NCBI GenBank assembly: GCA_002690445.1
Contig: NZER01000240.1
Coordinates: forward strand, 1 to 7,898
DNA: 7,898 bases
DNA from: Candidatus Pacearchaeota archaeon
GTDB lineage: Archaea > Nanoarchaeota > Nanoarchaeia > Pacearchaeales > GW2011-AR1
Reading direction: 5' to 3'
Shown here: in pieces, positions 7,149 through 7,898 of the stretch
Numbering within the stretch: the first letter of the stretch is position 1
How the letters are laid out: each line of letters opens with the position of its first letter
The notes under the pieces: model-generated
The model's input: the letters and a program-made list of their open reading frames with translations, nothing else
The model's database searches: none
Told to the model about the DNA's origin: nothing
Translations under genes and position numbers: made by a program

Positions 7149-7335
7149 CTTCTTCTTCCTCCTCTTCCTCTTCTTCATCGGAGACAAGATCAACTGATTC
7201 TAATAAAAGCCAAAATTTTGTTTCCTCTAAAACTCCAATCATCTCACTATAGTTAAGATCAAATTCAGCAGAAAAGCGTTCAATGACTGCCTCAATACCC
7301 CCTTTAAAGGCTACTATTTGCAATTCTTTGGTCAT
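7108..7335 (-). CDS. Small unknown protein with Glu/Asp-rich tail (75 aa)
   Basis: Not a family I can name. Residues about 12-46 form one or two amphipathic helices (FKGGIEAVIERFSAEFDLNY, then SEMIGVLEETKFWLLLES). After VDLVSD comes a tract of nine Glu and three Asp (about residues 54-65) and the polar end GESWKTDSAT. I recall similar short helical proteins with a Y-x-E-x-x-G-V-L-E pattern in other phage genomes, without known function. Start: the ATG at 7335 has GAGG 9 nt upstream; the in-frame ATG at 7353 has no site. The frame is open further back to 7560, but that part is GC-rich hairpin sequence with unlikely protein composition. The stop lies 41 nt inside the prepilin-like gene. Acidic tails can mimic DNA or bind basic partners, but no role is shown. 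Confidence 0.65.
   Translation of the reverse strand: MTKELQIVAFKGGIEAVIERFSAEFDLNYSEMIGVLEETKFWLLLESVDLVSDEEEEEEEEEDDDGESWKTDSAT
7158..7163 (-). promoter_or_regulatory. Shine-Dalgarno site of the prepilin-like gene, inside the poly-Glu codons
   Basis: On the minus strand AGGAGG is read 9 nt before the ATG at 7148. The same bases are GAG/GAA codons of the nine-Glu tract in the upstream gene. This decides the start of the prepilin-like protein: the longer frame opening at 7193 would add a Lys/Arg-rich stretch that is merely the shifted reading of the same purine repeat. Confidence 0.65.
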
Positions 7336-7648
7336 TCCTTTTTTCCTCGCCATTTGCAAAAACTTATTACTCTCATCCAGACGTATTAGCCACTCCTTTT
7401 TGTAAAAAAATTTTCTATGTCGAAATCCGTTATACTTAAAACTAACTATAGAGCCTTCGGCTCCCCCCCCGCCCTTCGGACATTTTGGCCAGCAGGGCAG
7501 GGGATTTTTTTTCCCTGCCTGTCTGCGTGGGGTGAGATTTTCACCAACGAAATATAACATTTATTGTGTATTACCCCCATTTTTTGCCATTTCACGGGGC
7601 AATTGTACCAGACCCGCGGCGCACTACCACTCCCCTGCCCTGCCGGGG
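7336..7648. other. GC-rich, hairpin-rich non-coding region
   Basis: I see no convincing gene here. From about 7450 to 7648 the sequence is dense in C and G runs and short inverted repeats: GAGCC-TTC-GGCTC (7451-7463), GGCAGGG/CCCTGCC around an A/T loop (7496-7519), GGTGA/TCACC (7531-7545), and a CCCC/GGGG stem (7632-7648). CCTTCGG occurs twice (7454-7460, 7473-7479), beside C8 (7463-7470). From 7336 to about 7450 it becomes AT-rich like the phage genes. It may hold the end of the upstream transcript, regulatory RNA structure, or a packaging recognition site, since it lies just ahead of the terminase block. No standard terminator or promoter could be fixed. Confidence 0.6.
7492..7643. repeat. 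13-bp perfect inverted repeat
   Basis: GCAGGGCAGGGGA at 7492-7504 is the exact reverse complement of TCCCCTGCCCTGC at 7631-7643, with 126 bases between. The left arm also pairs locally with CCCTGCC at 7513-7519 (7-bp stem, 10-base loop containing T8), so two mutually exclusive folds are possible. Confidence 0.6.
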
Positions 7649-7898
7649 CTATTTCTTGCCAGCCGTGCCGGAAATCAAGGCGTTAACGTCCGCGTGGTTA
7701 ATGTGAACGTGCTGGTGTTGCACAACTTGCCCTCCTTCGCTGGTCAAGTCCCTTATTTTGTCGGATAAAATGCCCAACAAGATCGGTTTTGAATGGGGCG
7801 GCAGGTCTTCGTAAGTATCCCGCAAGTGGTCAACCAAGTCCGTGGCCAACTCCATCATTGACTGCGCGGTGTTACGTCTCCAATCCGGCACAATGTCC
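7649..7898 (-). CDS. 3' end of an unidentified gene with His-rich tail; possible small terminase (partial)
   Basis: The frame stays open to the window edge, so only the last 80 or so residues are visible; a GTG at 7891 is possible as a start but is probably internal. The visible part is helical (SMMELATDLVDHLRDTYEDL, then KPILLGILSDKIRDLT) and ends with QVVQHQHVHINHADVNALISGTAGKK, where four His alternate within eight residues. The gene ends in TAG. A small terminase is expected near this position, and several such subunits have a helical oligomerisation part and a variable C-terminal tail that contacts the large subunit, so that is my best guess by context. No helix-turn-helix can be judged because the N-terminus is missing. 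GC is about 51% in sampled lines, higher than in the head genes. Confidence 0.55.
   Translation of the reverse strand, partial: DIVPDWRRNTAQSMMELATDLVDHLRDTYEDLPPHSKPILLGILSDKIRDLTSEGGQVVQHQHVHINHADVNALISGTAGKK

Noticed and set aside
7149..7193. Longer start for the prepilin-like gene at 7193, adding a Lys/Arg-rich N-terminus.
   Set aside because: The extra residues are the shifted reading of the Glu codon repeat, would give an atypically long leader, and leave the AGGAGG site unexplained.
7451..7463. GAGCC-TTC-GGCTC hairpin as an intrinsic terminator.
   Set aside because: The stem is only 5 bp and on the minus strand it is followed by TATAGTTAGTTTT rather than a T tract; kept only as part of the repeat-rich region.
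7336..7560. Open frame extending the 75-aa gene upstream to an ATG at 7560 (150 aa in total).
   Set aside because: The added part reads through hairpins and a C8/G8 run, giving a Pro/Gly/Lys-rich stretch unlike a folded domain, and the ATG at 7335 has a far better ribosome-binding site.

Overview
The window looks like the packaging and head-assembly module of a tailed double-stranded DNA phage (Caudoviricetes), either a free virus or a prophage. Every convincing gene lies on the minus strand, so the transcriptional order runs from the right end of the window to the left. In that order it holds: the 3' end of an unidentified gene with a histidine-rich tail (possible small terminase, 7649-7898); a GC-rich, hairpin-rich non-coding stretch (about 7340-7648); a small protein ending in a run of nine Glu and three Asp (7108-7335); a type IV prepilin/pseudopilin-like protein (6765-7148); the large terminase (5150-6763); the portal (3041-5146); a 77-aa unknown (2723-2956); a scaffold-like protein (1566-2597); an SU10/DUF5309-type major capsid protein (455-1552); and an unknown 139-aa gene (34-453).

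The large terminase cuts and pumps DNA through the portal into a shell of capsid protein assembled on the scaffold. Genes are packed tightly: terminase and portal are 3 nt apart, scaffold and capsid 13 nt, and two junctions are the same TAATATG (stop, one base, start). The only larger gaps on the left are 2598-2722, with a good sigma70-like promoter facing the scaffold and capsid genes, and 2957-3040, with inverted repeats. The pattern fits one packaging/portal transcript plus an extra promoter boosting scaffold and capsid. Strong Shine-Dalgarno sites occur before the portal, capsid and prepilin-like genes; several others have none and probably depend on translational coupling.

The unexpected part is the insertion ahead of the large terminase. 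A protein with a short basic leader, the segment AFTILELLVV and a hydrophobic helix is the hallmark of type IV pilins and type II secretion pseudopilins, not of a phage head module. Its ribosome-binding site is formed by the Glu codons of the acidic tail of the gene before it, so the two genes are interlocked. Base composition also shifts: about 35% GC in the prepilin-like gene, low forties in terminase, portal and capsid, and about 50% or more right of position 7450 (hand counts of sample lines).

The host cannot be named from this sequence. Prepilin-like proteins of this form are especially abundant in Verrucomicrobiota, Planctomycetota and Lentisphaerota, so such a host is a reasonable guess and no more. 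No tRNA, rRNA, CRISPR array, integrase, transposase or lysis gene was seen.
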